Shown here one piece after another: positions 1 to 8,523 of a stretch of DNA of 64,000 nucleotides (position 1 is the first letter of the stretch; each line of letters opens with the position of its first letter). A program made the position numbers and the translations under genes. This DNA comes from Fictibacillus sp. b24. Lineage in GTDB: Bacteria > Bacillota > Bacilli > Bacillales > Fictibacillaceae. Under the pieces are notes generated by a model that was not told where the DNA came from, made no database searches, and saw only the letters and a list, made by a program, of their open reading frames with translations. The DNA is taken from the NCBI RefSeq assembly GCF_030348825.1, contig NZ_JAUCES010000005.1:806001-870000 (forward strand). Reading direction: 5' to 3'.

Positions 1-144
1 GAGATCAATGCCCGTGGAACGACAGTTGTTATGGCAACTCACAATAAAGAAATCGTAAATACAATCACAAAGCGCGTAATTGCCATTGAAGGCGGCCGAA
101 TTGTACGTGATGAGGCGAAGGGGGATTACGGCTATGAAGATTAG
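1..144 (+). CDS. ftsE: FtsE, cell-division ABC ATPase, C-terminal end (partial)
   Basis: Frame 1 is open from the window edge to TAG at 142-144 and encodes the last 47 residues. The text carries the conserved switch-histidine region (VVMATHNKEIV) and the usual ABC tail (EGGRIVRDE). The stop overlaps the start of ftsX by 11 nt, the normal ftsEX arrangement. FtsE is the cytoplasmic ATPase of the FtsEX complex, which controls peptidoglycan hydrolases rather than transporting a substrate. Walker motifs lie outside the window, so the call rests on this tail and the neighbour. Confidence 0.93.
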   Translation, partial: EINARGTTVVMATHNKEIVNTITKRVIAIEGGRIVRDEAKGDYGYED

Positions 145-1027
145 AACATTAAAACGACATTTTGTTGAAGCATTCAAGAGCATGGGAAGAAACGGCTGGA
201 TGTCCTTTGCTTCCATCTCTGCAGTAACGGTAACATTGCTTTTAGTTAGTGTATTCTTGGCCATTCTTTTGAACATTAACTTTATTGCAAGTCAGATAGA
301 AGACGATGTTCAGATTAGAGCGTATATCGAAAGAACTGAAAAGCCTGAGAACTATGCGGCTTACCAAAAAGACCTCGAGAAACTTGATAAAGTGAAAACG
401 GTAGAGTACCAATCAAAAGAAGAAGGTCTTGATGAATTGATTGAAAGTCTTGGAGATGAAGGGGAAGCCTTTTCATCACTAAAAAATGAGAACCCATTGC
501 GAGATGCGTTTATCATTTATACCGAAAAGCCGCAAGATACGGCTGCAGTTGCAAAAGAAGTTGATAAGCTAAAATTTGTAAACAAAGTTGAGTATGGAAA
601 AGGGACAGTCGAAAAACTATTTAAAGTTACGGATGTTGCCCGCAACGTTGGGATTGTACTCGTGTTAGGACTAGTATTCACAGCGATGTTCCTTATCTCA
701 AATACGATAAAATTAACGATTGTTACACGACGCCGCGAGATTGAAATTATGAAACTCGTTGGTGCGACAAATGGATTTATCCGCTGGCCGTTCTTCATTG
801 AAGGATTTGCTCTAGGTGTAGCCGGTGCTTTCCTTCCAATAATCGTGATCGCGGTTGGATATCAAGCCATTTTCGATATCGTGAATCAAAAATTAGGGAC
901 AGTATTTATTGAGCTATTGCCAGTAACACCGCTTATCCCTCAGCTATCACTATTGATGCTGTTAATCGGTGGAGTTATCGGCGTATGGGGAAGCTTAACG
1001 TCTGTCCGTAAATTCTTGAAGATTTAA
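134..1027 (+). CDS. ftsX: FtsX, membrane subunit of the FtsEX complex
   Basis: The product has 297 residues. One N-terminal membrane segment (about residues 20-42) is followed by a large extracytoplasmic domain (about 45-170) and three C-terminal membrane segments, the FtsX topology. The ATG at 134 is preferred over an upstream in-frame start because it has a purine-rich RBS at 114-124, overlaps ftsE and gives the family N-terminus (MKIRTLKRHF). FtsX passes ATP-driven movement of FtsE to an extracellular hydrolase. The next gene encodes a coiled-coil M23 protein, the likely partner. Confidence 0.96.
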   Translation: MKIRTLKRHFVEAFKSMGRNGWMSFASISAVTVTLLLVSVFLAILLNINFIASQIEDDVQIRAYIERTEKPENYAAYQKDLEKLDKVKTVEYQSKEEGLDELIESLGDEGEAFSSLKNENPLRDAFIIYTEKPQDTAAVAKEVDKLKFVNKVEYGKGTVEKLFKVTDVARNVGIVLVLGLVFTAMFLISNTIKLTIVTRRREIEIMKLVGATNGFIRWPFFIEGFALGVAGAFLPIIVIAVGYQAIFDIVNQKLGTVFIELLPVTPLIPQLSLLMLLIGGVIGVWGSLTSVRKFLKI

Positions 1028-1098
1028 GTAAAGATCGCAGAAATAAAGAAATCCAAGAAAAACGAAACAACTCAATAGGGGTTAGGGGAGGAAAACGA

Positions 1099-2313
1099 AT
1101 GAAAAGGAAAGTGGTTGGAACAGTGCTATCGTTAAGTTTGGCACTGGGCGCTTTTACCGTGTATCACTCTGAATCCGTCGTTCACGCGGAATCTTTATCA
1201 AGCATCAAGAAAAAACAACAAGAAAATGCAAAGAAAGCTAAGGACTCACAAGCTAAGCTGGATGCTAACAAAAGCAGTCAAGCTGCTGTAGAACAAGAAA
1301 TCGCACGAATCGATCAGGTTTCTACTGACACAGATTTAAAAATTCAGACAAAGCAAACTGAGATAACGAAAACAAAAACAGAGATTTCAGTATTAAAAGG
1401 TGAAATCGCAGTCGTTCAAAAGCGAATCGACGAGCGTGACAAACTTTTAAAAGAACGTGTTAATTCGATGTATGAATCAGGCGGAGCTGTTTCTTACTTA
1501 GAAGTTGTTCTAGGTTCGAAAGACTTTGGTGATTTTTTAGATCGTGTTCTAGCATTGAACATGATTGCAGAACAAGACCGCCAGCTTTTAGAAGAACAGA
1601 AGAAAGATAAAGAACTTCTTGAAGTAAAGATGGCATCTGTTGAGAAGAAACTAAACAATCTTCAACAAGCGATGCAAGAATTGCAAAAACTTCAGCAGCA
1701 GTTAAAAGCTCAAATGGCGGAAAAAGCGCGTTTGATGGCTTCTCTTGAAAAAGAAGAAGACCAACTTCATGCAGAAGCACACAAGATTGAAAATGAAGGT
1801 GCCCTTCTAAAAGCACAGGAAGACGCATTCCGTGCTGAGCAGGCACGTGCAGCGGCAAGGGAAAAAGCGGCTCGTGAATCTTCATCTAGTGGTTCAGCTC
1901 CATCTACGGGACCTGTTTCAGGTAACGGCATGATCATCAAACCAGCAGCTGGACGTGTGACTTCTGGCTTTGGTAACAGAAGCAGCGGTATGCATGAAGG
2001 TATTGATATCGCGCAAGCTGGAACGGTTCCAATCTATGCAGCAGCTGATGGAACAGTTATTAAATCAGAATACTCATCATCTTATGGAAACGTTGTTTAT
2101 ATTTCTCACTCGATTGGCGGGCAGCAATGGACGACGGTATACGCTCATATGAGCAGCCGTGCTGTACAGGGTGGATCTGTTTCAAAAGGCCAGTTCCTTG
2201 GAAACATGGGGAACACGGGACATTCATTTGGTCAGCACTTACACTTTGAGCTTCATAAAGGACCTTGGAATGCAGGAAAAACAAATGCTGTAAATCCTGC
2301 GGCATACTGGTAA
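1099..2313 (+). CDS. Secreted coiled-coil murein hydrolase with M23 (LytM) domain
   Basis: The protein has 404 residues. A signal peptide (about 1-30, ending near VHAES) is followed by a long Lys/Gln/Glu-rich coiled coil (about 32-255), a Ser/Pro linker and a C-terminal M23 domain. Expected metal ligands are present: H299 and D303 in HEGID, and H382 in HLHFE; H350 and H380 are the likely catalytic histidines. M23 enzymes are zinc endopeptidases that cleave peptidoglycan cross-bridges. The EnvC/PcsB-like coiled coil directly behind ftsEX suggests FtsEX gates its activity. In B. subtilis the FtsEX-controlled enzyme CwlO has an NlpC/P60 domain instead. RBS GGGGAGG at about 1085-1092. Confidence 0.92.
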   Translation: MKRKVVGTVLSLSLALGAFTVYHSESVVHAESLSSIKKKQQENAKKAKDSQAKLDANKSSQAAVEQEIARIDQVSTDTDLKIQTKQTEITKTKTEISVLKGEIAVVQKRIDERDKLLKERVNSMYESGGAVSYLEVVLGSKDFGDFLDRVLALNMIAEQDRQLLEEQKKDKELLEVKMASVEKKLNNLQQAMQELQKLQQQLKAQMAEKARLMASLEKEEDQLHAEAHKIENEGALLKAQEDAFRAEQARAAAREKAARESSSSGSAPSTGPVSGNGMIIKPAAGRVTSGFGNRSSGMHEGIDIAQAGTVPIYAAADGTVIKSEYSSSYGNVVYISHSIGGQQWTTVYAHMSSRAVQGGSVSKGQFLGNMGNTGHSFGQHLHFELHKGPWNAGKTNAVNPAAYW

Positions 2314-2390
2314 AATAAACACATAAAGTAAACAAGCTATTCATATAGTGAAGTAGGAGACAGGCTGTTGCCTAAAGACTCTTACAATGG

Positions 2391-2424
2391 AAGGCATCGC
2401 ACTTTGCAGGGTGTGATGCCTTTT
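2391..2424 (+). terminator. Hairpin terminator between the M23 gene and ctpB
   Basis: GGCATCGCAC (2393-2402) pairs with GTGTGATGCC (2411-2420), with one G-U pair, followed by TTTTCC. It separates the ftsEX-M23 unit from ctpB; partial read-through is possible because the T tract is short. Confidence 0.7.
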
Positions 2425-2447
2425 CCTGCAAAAACGAGGTGAGCAGA

Positions 2448-3908
2448 ATGAACGTAAATAAAAAAATGTTGGCCCTGCTGATTGTTCTTTCCTTGCTTGT
2501 TGGTGCTGGTGGAATGTATGGTTCGATGGCACTGTTTGGTAACGATTCAAAGTATGTTCAGAATGGTGAAGTAAACGATCTGCCAAAAGCGAAAACGAAG
2601 CTTAACAGTGACGAAGAGTTCGCCAAGCTCCAAAAGACGTATGAAATCATCTCTTCTCGATATGTGGAAGACGTTGATCGTGACAAGCTGCTAGAAGGTG
2701 CCATTCAAGGAATGGTCAAAACATTAAAAGATCCATACTCCGTTTATATGGATGAAGAAACAGCTAGTCAGTTTTCACAATCGCTGGATTCTTCTTTTGA
2801 AGGAATCGGTGCAGAAGTGAGCATGGTTGACGGCAAAGTAACGATCGTTGCGCCTTTCAAAGACTCTCCTGCAGAAAAAGCAGGTCTTAAGCCGAACGAC
2901 CAAATTATCACGATAGACGGGAAAAGTGTGGAAGGCCTTGATCTTTATAAAGCCGTATTAAAAATTCGCGGTGAAAAAGGATCTGTCGTTACACTTGGCG
3001 TAAAGCGCAGCGGTGTTAGTGATGTGATGCCGATTAAAGTTACACGTGACGAGATTCCGATCGAAACCGTTTATTCTGATATTGAAGAAGTAAAAGGCAA
3101 AAAGATTGGTGTTCTTGAAATTACGTCGTTCTCTGAAAAAACAGGATCTGATTTTAAAAAGCACCTAACAGACCTTGAAAAACAAAAGATTGACGGACTT
3201 GTGATCGACGTGCGTGGAAATCCTGGCGGCTACTTAGAAGCGGTTGACAGCATCCTTCGCCAGATCATTCCTGAGAACAAACCTTTTGTTCAGATTGAAG
3301 ACCGAAAAGGAAACAAAGAGCGCTATGTTTCCACGTTAAAAGAAAAGAAAGACTATCCAATCGTTGGTCTGATTGACAAAGGAAGTGCATCCGCTTCTGA
3401 AATCCTTGCAGCTGCCTTACAAGAAGGCGGAAGTTACGAACTTGTTGGTGAGAAATCATTCGGTAAAGGTACCGTTCAACAATCGATCGATCTTGGAGAT
3501 GGGTCGAACATCAAGCTGACGCTGTTTAAATGGTTAACGCCTGATGGCAACTGGATACACAAAAAAGGTGTAAAACCTACTTATGAAGTGAAGCAGCCAG
3601 AATACTTCTACACGAACCCGATTGCCATTGAGAAAAAATCATTAGAGTTCGATATGAACAACGAACAAGTGAAGAACGCTCAAATCATGTTGAACGGGCT
3701 AGGCTTCCAAACTGGAAGAGAAGATGGCTATTTTGATGAAAAGACACAGTCTGCTGTAACTGCATTCCAGCGTGCCAACAATTTGCCGGCGACAGGGAAA
3801 GTAGATGCGAAGACAGCTGGCAAGATGGAGTCTAAGGTCATTGATTCGATACGTGATGATAAGAATGATGTTCAGCGCAAAACTGCTATCGAATTGCTTG
3901 CAAAATAA
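2448..3908 (+). CDS. ctpB: CtpB, PDZ-containing S41 carboxy-terminal processing protease
   Basis: The product has 486 residues: an N-terminal membrane anchor or signal (about 7-28), a PDZ domain (about 95-185), the S41 core and a C-terminal peptidoglycan-binding domain (about 400-460). The Ser/Lys dyad fits S315 in GSASASE and K343 in FGKGTVQ. In B. subtilis CtpB cleaves SpoIVFA during sporulation to license sigma-K activation; that role is inferred here from orthology. The ATG at 2448 is chosen over an in-frame GTG at 2439 because GAGGTGA (2436-2442) then sits at normal spacing. Position between the M23 gene and minJ matches Bacillus synteny. Confidence 0.95.
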   Translation: MNVNKKMLALLIVLSLLVGAGGMYGSMALFGNDSKYVQNGEVNDLPKAKTKLNSDEEFAKLQKTYEIISSRYVEDVDRDKLLEGAIQGMVKTLKDPYSVYMDEETASQFSQSLDSSFEGIGAEVSMVDGKVTIVAPFKDSPAEKAGLKPNDQIITIDGKSVEGLDLYKAVLKIRGEKGSVVTLGVKRSGVSDVMPIKVTRDEIPIETVYSDIEEVKGKKIGVLEITSFSEKTGSDFKKHLTDLEKQKIDGLVIDVRGNPGGYLEAVDSILRQIIPENKPFVQIEDRKGNKERYVSTLKEKKDYPIVGLIDKGSASASEILAAALQEGGSYELVGEKSFGKGTVQQSIDLGDGSNIKLTLFKWLTPDGNWIHKKGVKPTYEVKQPEYFYTNPIAIEKKSLEFDMNNEQVKNAQIMLNGLGFQTGREDGYFDEKTQSAVTAFQRANNLPATGKVDAKTAGKMESKVIDSIRDDKNDVQRKTAIELLAK

Positions 3909-3947
3909 GGGATAATGGCAGGAAAAAACAACTGAAACACGAATACT

Positions 3948-3984
3948 ATCCGTAGAGGAAATTATTCTCTGCGGATTTTTTTTT
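3948..3984 (+). terminator. Terminator of ctpB
   Basis: ATCCGTAGAG (3948-3957) pairs with CTCTGCGGAT (3967-3976), with a G-U pair, and is followed by a T tract. Confidence 0.88.
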
Positions 3985-4044
3985 GGGTGAAGCGTTGTTG
4001 TTTTTGGAAGAGGTTGAAATGAGTTTAAAAACCTTTTGGAAGAC

Positions 4045-4172
4045 GTTGATTTCCGTTCCAGATGCTCGCTTTCCGCGGGGCAGGCGGTGAGCCACATTCG
4101 CACGTTTTACTCTTAAGTGTCTCACCTGCCCGCCTGTCCCGCAGGAGTCTCGCATCTTCCGCTCCAATCAAC
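4045..4172. repeat. 128-bp dispersed inverted-repeat element, copy A
   Basis: The element begins GTTGATTTCCG and ends CTCCAATCAAC, so GTTGATT/AATCAAC are terminal inverted repeats. Internal GC-rich blocks GCGGGGCAGGCGGTGAG and CTCACCTGCCCGC also pair, giving a long imperfect hairpin. A second copy at 26114-26241 has exactly the same length, and a 63-bp shortened form lies at 27043-27105. It contains no credible gene. The rest of the 3909-4331 gap holds the ctpB terminator and nothing else I can identify. Confidence 0.85.
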
Positions 4173-4331
4173 TTTTCAATGGAGCCTCTACAGAAACTAA
4201 ATTGCAATCTTTAGAAAGCAATCTTGAGATAGTTTTCCTTGTTAGCTTTCACCATTAGCTCTTATCGAATAAATAATGAACAAGTAATTAATTAAAGAAA
4301 ATCCTTTGAAATCGTTAAAGGGGTAAAACAA

Positions 4332-4511
4332 ATGCAATCATTGAATGTTGGGGATCTTGTTTTTCAGCTGATGTCTTTTTTAGTACTTATTGCGATTATT
4401 ACCGGAGTTGGTTTGTTGGTGAAACGAGCTGTTGCTACGGATCGAAGGCTGAAAAGAATTGAAGAAAAAGTGGATGAAATAAATGACGAGAAAAGGAGAG
4501 AACGCCCATGA
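4332..4511 (+). CDS. Small membrane protein, DUF4083-like, coupled to minJ
   Basis: A 59-residue ORF has one hydrophobic segment (about 12-30, rich in Phe/Leu/Ile) and a charged amphipathic tail that looks like a short coiled coil (RRLKRIEEKVDEI). The stop TGA overlaps the minJ ATG as ATGA, so the two are probably translationally coupled. A weak RBS (AAAGGGGTAA) precedes the ATG. The shape resembles the small DUF4083 proteins of bacilli; that match is from memory and uncertain. Coupling to minJ hints at a membrane or division role but does not prove it. Confidence 0.7.
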   Translation: MQSLNVGDLVFQLMSFLVLIAIITGVGLLVKRAVATDRRLKRIEEKVDEINDEKRRERP

Positions 4512-5707
4512 CAGACACCTTTGTGAAAGAATTACTTCAGGGCATGGGGTTGCTTTTTTTACACCCGCTTTTTTATGGTTTTATACTAGTGGCTTTTTTA
4601 ATCGGTTTAAAACGTGTAAAAAGGGAGCGAAAAGAATTTAAAGTCAGGGTGCACCCTGTAATTGATAATCTTATCTTTTCTCTTTTGCCAGGAATACTGA
4701 TCGGACTCATCGGCTCAGTGATCTTTGTAGCTGCAGGTGTAACATTGCCACTTGGCATGATGGCTTTAATCGGTCTTATGTATATTGTTCTAGGCTTAAC
4801 ATTTAAAACGCGATTTTTAAACCCTGCGTATGCCTTAAGTTTAGCGGCAGTCGTTGGTCTTGTTCTACCGCCATTTGAATCTGGTATTTCATTTTTAGAC
4901 AAATGGATCTTGGATATTCAAGAAACACCACTTGATTCATTAGCCGTCATTATCGGTGTGCTTTTGGTTCAAGAAGGTATATTGGTTATGTGGAAAGGTG
5001 CAGATCGTACATCACCTCGTCTGTTTAAAGGGAAAAGAGGGCATTATATCGGAGCTCATGAGGCAACAAGATTTTGGATTGTTCCTCAGTTTCTCGTTCT
5101 GCCTGTCGGTTCGATTCCTGTATTGGACTGGTGGCCATTGTTTCCGATGGGAGCGGTCGGTTTTTCGTTCTTTCTCGTTCCGTTTGCGATTGGATACCGT
5201 CAGCTTGTAACGCATACACTTCCGGCTGAAGCGATCAAACACCTTGGTAAGCAAGTCTTGCTTTTAGGTGTCATCGTAACGGGGATTGCGGCTGTTGGGC
5301 ATTTTTATGAATTGCCGCTTCTTGTTGCAATTGCGATTGCTGCGGGTCTTGCGGGCCGTGAGCTTATTACTCTTGTAACCAGTCAGCGTGATGACACGAG
5401 ACCTTCATTTTTTGTACCGCGTGACAGAGGGGTAATGATTCTTTCTGTTGTACCAGGAACACCTGCCGCAAAAATGGGGTTGAAAGTTGGCGAAGTGATC
5501 GTGAAAGTAAACGGTGTAACGCTTTCGCACGATTCAAGTCTATATAGAGCACTTCAAATTAATGCTGCGTATTGTAAGCTTGAAGTATTGGATCTGAACG
5601 GCGAAATTCGTTTCGTTCAAGGATCGCTTTACCAGAACGAGCACCATCAGCTCGGTGTGCTTCTTGTTCATGATGTTGTGGACCGGAATGCAGCGGTAGG
5701 GGACTAA
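4508..5707 (+). CDS. minJ: MinJ, polytopic membrane PDZ protein of the division-site system
   Basis: The product has 399 residues. About six to eight hydrophobic segments occupy residues 10-295 and a PDZ domain lies at about 305-385, with VVPGTPAAKMGLKVGEVI resembling a PDZ ligand-binding region. MinJ bridges DivIVA and MinD and restricts the division apparatus after septation in B. subtilis. Length, topology and location downstream of ctpB agree with YvjD/MinJ. RBS AGGAGAG at about 4494-4500; the ATG overlaps the preceding small ORF by 4 nt. Confidence 0.9.
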   Translation: MTDTFVKELLQGMGLLFLHPLFYGFILVAFLIGLKRVKRERKEFKVRVHPVIDNLIFSLLPGILIGLIGSVIFVAAGVTLPLGMMALIGLMYIVLGLTFKTRFLNPAYALSLAAVVGLVLPPFESGISFLDKWILDIQETPLDSLAVIIGVLLVQEGILVMWKGADRTSPRLFKGKRGHYIGAHEATRFWIVPQFLVLPVGSIPVLDWWPLFPMGAVGFSFFLVPFAIGYRQLVTHTLPAEAIKHLGKQVLLLGVIVTGIAAVGHFYELPLLVAIAIAAGLAGRELITLVTSQRDDTRPSFFVPRDRGVMILSVVPGTPAAKMGLKVGEVIVKVNGVTLSHDSSLYRALQINAAYCKLEVLDLNGEIRFVQGSLYQNEHHQLGVLLVHDVVDRNAAVGD

Positions 5708-5780
5708 TCTAGTTTTTCATTTCATTTAACCGGAATCCAAAATTTTTACAATTTATTGGAATCAAATAATTGTTATAAGA

Positions 5781-5810
5781 AGGGCTCATTTAAGGTGAGT
5801 CCTTTTTTAA
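5781..5810 (+). terminator. Terminator of minJ
   Basis: AGGGCTCA pairs imperfectly with TGAGTCCT around a short loop, followed by TTTTTT. It ends the plus-strand transcript ahead of the convergent sulfatase operon. Confidence 0.75.
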
Positions 5811-5900
5811 TTTAGATAATCAACAATCGGGCCAGATATTTGTGTAGTGCGAATCGAATTTATTATTTAGTAAATAATTTGATACAATCCGCAGAACCTA

Positions 5901-5951
5901 AAAAAAGAGGCATGACTTCAAAAGTTCTACTTTTGGACCATCCTCTTTTTT
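5901..5951 (-). terminator. Bidirectional terminator of the sulfatase-FGE operon
   Basis: AAAAAAGAGG (5901-5910) pairs with CCTCTTTTTT (5942-5951). A second hairpin, CAAAAG/CTTTTG (5919-5935), lies inside. T tracts are present on both strands, so it may serve minJ as well. Confidence 0.82.
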
Positions 5952-5958
5952 AAAAATA

Positions 5959-6903
5959 TTACTTCGCATTTGCTGCACAACGAAAGCCCAAATTACCTGT
6001 TGAGCTATCAGGCGTATTTGCACTTCTACCGGCTACTCGGTATCGATTGCAATAAGATTGATGACAAAGATAGGATCCACCTTTTGTCACTTTGGAATGT
6101 CCCTTGATTGGTCCAGTGGGATTTTTAATGCTATTTGTTTCATGGGTAGGGCTAAACCAATCAGAGCACCATTCCCATACGTTCCCGACCACATTGTACA
6201 ACCCATAACCGTTTGGCGAATAAGCGTCTACAGGTGCTGTTCCTATATATCCGTCTTCAGCCTTGTTTTCATAAGGGAAATGCCCTTGCCAAATATTACA
6301 TTGATGTTTTCCGTCTTGCTTTAATTGATTGCCCCATGGATATTTCTTTTGTTTATACCCACCGCGTGCAGCATATTCCCATTCAGCTTCAGTAGGTAGA
6401 CGCTTCTTTTTCCAATTACTATAATGAACGGCATCATTCCAAGAAATGTGTACGACTGGATGGTTCATGCGGTTTATAATCGTTGAGTTTGGGCCCTCTG
6501 GCTGCTTCCAAGAAGCTTGATTTACAACAAGCCACCAAGGTGTTTGTTGTGGCACCTGAGTGATTTGACGTTTCACTTTTTCAGACACTAGAAGGTGAAA
6601 AACAAAGGACCAACCAAATTTTTCTGCCTCTGTCACATATCCGGTACTTTCAACAAATTGAGAAAACTCTTTATTGGTGACCGCATACGCATCTATATAA
6701 AAAGGATCGACATGTACTTCTCGTATCGGTCCTTCACCATCTTCAGGAAAACCTTCCTGATCATCTGTTCCCATTAAAAAACTTCCACCTTCTAAATAGA
6801 TCATGTCTTCTTTATTTAGATTTATTTCTGCAGCTTTTTTAATGGTTGCGAGTTTGATGTTTTCATTCGTTCTGTTTACTTCGCAGCAAGCTTTCTTCAC
6901 CAT
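5959..6903 (-). CDS. Formylglycine-generating enzyme (sulfatase-modifying factor)
   Basis: The product has 314 residues and one FGE-sulfatase domain from about residue 33 ([11 protein letters not shown]) to the C-terminus. C280 and C285 in [15 protein letters not shown] match the copper-binding redox cysteine pair of aerobic FGE, and the following [17 protein letters not shown] is a hallmark of the oxygen-dependent enzyme. It converts the active-site cysteine of a sulfatase to C-alpha-formylglycine. Its substrate is almost certainly the Cys-type sulfatase encoded 77 nt upstream on the same strand. RBS AAAGGAGGT lies 7 nt before the ATG. No signal peptide is seen, so modification is likely cytoplasmic. 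Confidence 0.94.
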   Translation of the reverse strand: MVKKACCEVNRTNENIKLATIKKAAEINLNKEDMIYLEGGSFLMGTDDQEGFPEDGEGPIREVHVDPFYIDAYAVTNKEFSQFVESTGYVTEAEKFGWSFVFHLLVSEKVKRQITQVPQQTPWWLVVNQASWKQPEGPNSTIINRMNHPVVHISWNDAVHYSNWKKKRLPTEAEWEYAARGGYKQKKYPWGNQLKQDGKHQCNIWQGHFPYENKAEDGYIGTAPVDAYSPNGYGLYNVVGNVWEWCSDWFSPTHETNSIKNPTGPIKGHSKVTKGGSYLCHQSYCNRYRVAGRSANTPDSSTGNLGFRCAANAK

Positions 6904-6980
6904 TCTATATACCTCCTTTAAGAAATAGAATGTTTGTTTCTATCCGAAAAGGTTTGACTGTTACAACTTGATTAGAGGGC

Positions 6981-8441
6981 TTATTCGAATTCTCTAGGAT
7001 GACGTTTTTGAAGTTCTGCTATATGTGCTTCCCGTCCAGTTTCTTTTAATCGTTCAGTATACATTTTAAGATGTCCATTAGCATGATAAGGGCCGCCTTC
7101 TTTCATGACTGTCCATAATGGATCTACATCGTTATCCATGGTCTTCATCATTTCATCGTGCCATTCGTTTAAATAGTATACCGCTTCTTTACAAATGTCT
7201 TTCCGATCGTTCGCAAGATTATGTTGCTCATAAGGGTCTTCTTTTAGATTAAATAACATTTCTTTGTCAAAAAGGTGATAACCGTCATGATAGGTTCGAA
7301 CATAAAGCCAATCTCCAAAACGAACACCACGTTGACATACGTGAGCACATTGAGAAATGACTAGAAACTCTCGATCACTCTCTTTTCCATTTTGAAGAAC
7401 GGAAGCATAGCTCACACCATCCCAACTTTTTTTGGCAGGTTTGTTAAAAAGTTCTGCCAATGTAGGGATTAAATCTATATTGTAATGCAATCCATGATCT
7501 ACGTGCTGTTTTAGCATTCCTGGCCACCGAATAATCATCGGTATTCTACACGTTGCGTGATCTGCTGTTCCATGTTCACCATAAATTCCTAATTCTCCTA
7601 AATTTTCTCCATGGTCAGCAGTAATCACAATAATGGTTTCATCCAATACTCCTTGTTTTTCAAGGTTTGAGATGATTTTCCCAATATGTTCATCCATATA
7701 GCGAACGCCACAATCGTATCCATCTATCATTTTTTTCATGTCATCCATATCTTGTATTTCAACAGGATATCTTGGAAATTGTGGCAATGGATTACTCCAA
7801 AACATATCGATCTCGTGGACACTATGTGGACCAACACATTCTCTGTGTTTCTCTAATACGTCTTCATTTAGCCATGTTGGAAGATCATCTTTTTCAAACG
7901 GATTTCCAAAACTCTCCGGAACACGATACGGGGTATGGGGATCCCAATAGTTTACATATAAGCACCAATCATCTTGTGTTGCATTGCGGTCCAACCAATC
8001 TAAAACAGTAGGCGTAACTTCTTCAGCAGATTCCATGCCACAATTACCTGTATTATAAATCTCATTAAATCCTGCATTAAAATGCCAAGCGGAATGCCTT
8101 TCAGGGAAAGGACTGATTAGTGTGGTTTTCAATCCCTCACTACGTAAAAAACCAGCTAGACTTTCTTGTACTAAGCGATCCTGAAAATCACGTTTTGTTC
8201 CCTCGTGACGTAGATCCGCAGCTGTACCGCCATGACCAACTGCTCCGTGATGTATGCCGAATTGTCCTGTCATAAGGCTTGTACGAGAAGGAAGACAAGG
8301 TGCATCTGAAGTATAATAATTAGTAAATCGAACTCCTTCCTCAGCCACTTTATCAATATTTGGGGATGTATTTCGGTGATACCCATAACAACCTAGGTTG
8401 TCTGCACGTAAGGAATCTAAATCTAAAATTAACATTCTCAT
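6981..8441 (-). CDS. Cys-type (formylglycine) sulfatase
   Basis: The product has 486 residues of the alkaline-phosphatase-like sulfatase family. The signature CLPSRTSLMTG starts at C49, the residue expected to become formylglycine. Other supports are the N-terminal metal-binding region (DLDSLRADNLG, residues 7-17) and a later TADHGENLGE / GEHGT block. No signal peptide is present, so the enzyme is probably cytoplasmic and needs an imported sulfate ester. It is the promoter-proximal gene of a two-gene operon with its FGE. The organic substrate cannot be read from the sequence. RBS AAAGGAGA precedes the ATG. The control region carries cre-like and LacI-type sites. Confidence 0.93.
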   Translation of the reverse strand: MRMLILDLDSLRADNLGCYGYHRNTSPNIDKVAEEGVRFTNYYTSDAPCLPSRTSLMTGQFGIHHGAVGHGGTAADLRHEGTKRDFQDRLVQESLAGFLRSEGLKTTLISPFPERHSAWHFNAGFNEIYNTGNCGMESAEEVTPTVLDWLDRNATQDDWCLYVNYWDPHTPYRVPESFGNPFEKDDLPTWLNEDVLEKHRECVGPHSVHEIDMFWSNPLPQFPRYPVEIQDMDDMKKMIDGYDCGVRYMDEHIGKIISNLEKQGVLDETIIVITADHGENLGELGIYGEHGTADHATCRIPMIIRWPGMLKQHVDHGLHYNIDLIPTLAELFNKPAKKSWDGVSYASVLQNGKESDREFLVISQCAHVCQRGVRFGDWLYVRTYHDGYHLFDKEMLFNLKEDPYEQHNLANDRKDICKEAVYYLNEWHDEMMKTMDNDVDPLWTVMKEGGPYHANGHLKMYTERLKETGREAHIAELQKRHPREFE

Positions 8442-8476
8442 AATCTTTAATCTCCTTTCGTTATCATATACTATTA

Positions 8477-8490
8477 TCGAAACGTTTCGA
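8477..8490. promoter_or_regulatory. LacI/GalR-type operator palindrome
   Basis: TCGAAACGTTTCGA is a perfect 14-bp palindrome with the central AACGTT typical of LacI-family operators. It lies just downstream of the predicted -10 of the sulfatase promoter, where a repressor would block transcription. No LacI-family regulator gene lies in the window. Confidence 0.68.
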
Positions 8491-8494
8491 AACT

Positions 8495-8523
8495 AGTATA
8501 TATTGAATTGTATTCGCTTTCAA
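8495..8523 (-). promoter_or_regulatory. Sigma-A promoter of the sulfatase operon with overlapping cre site
   Basis: On the minus strand TTGAAA (8523-8518) is followed after exactly 17 nt by TATACT (8500-8495). The stretch TTGAAAGCGAATACAAT (8523-8507) fits the cre consensus WTGNAANCGNWNNCWWW at every position, so CcpA would cover the -35 and spacer. The remaining gap to about 8940 is AT-rich, with no other gene or site I can support. Confidence 0.78.
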
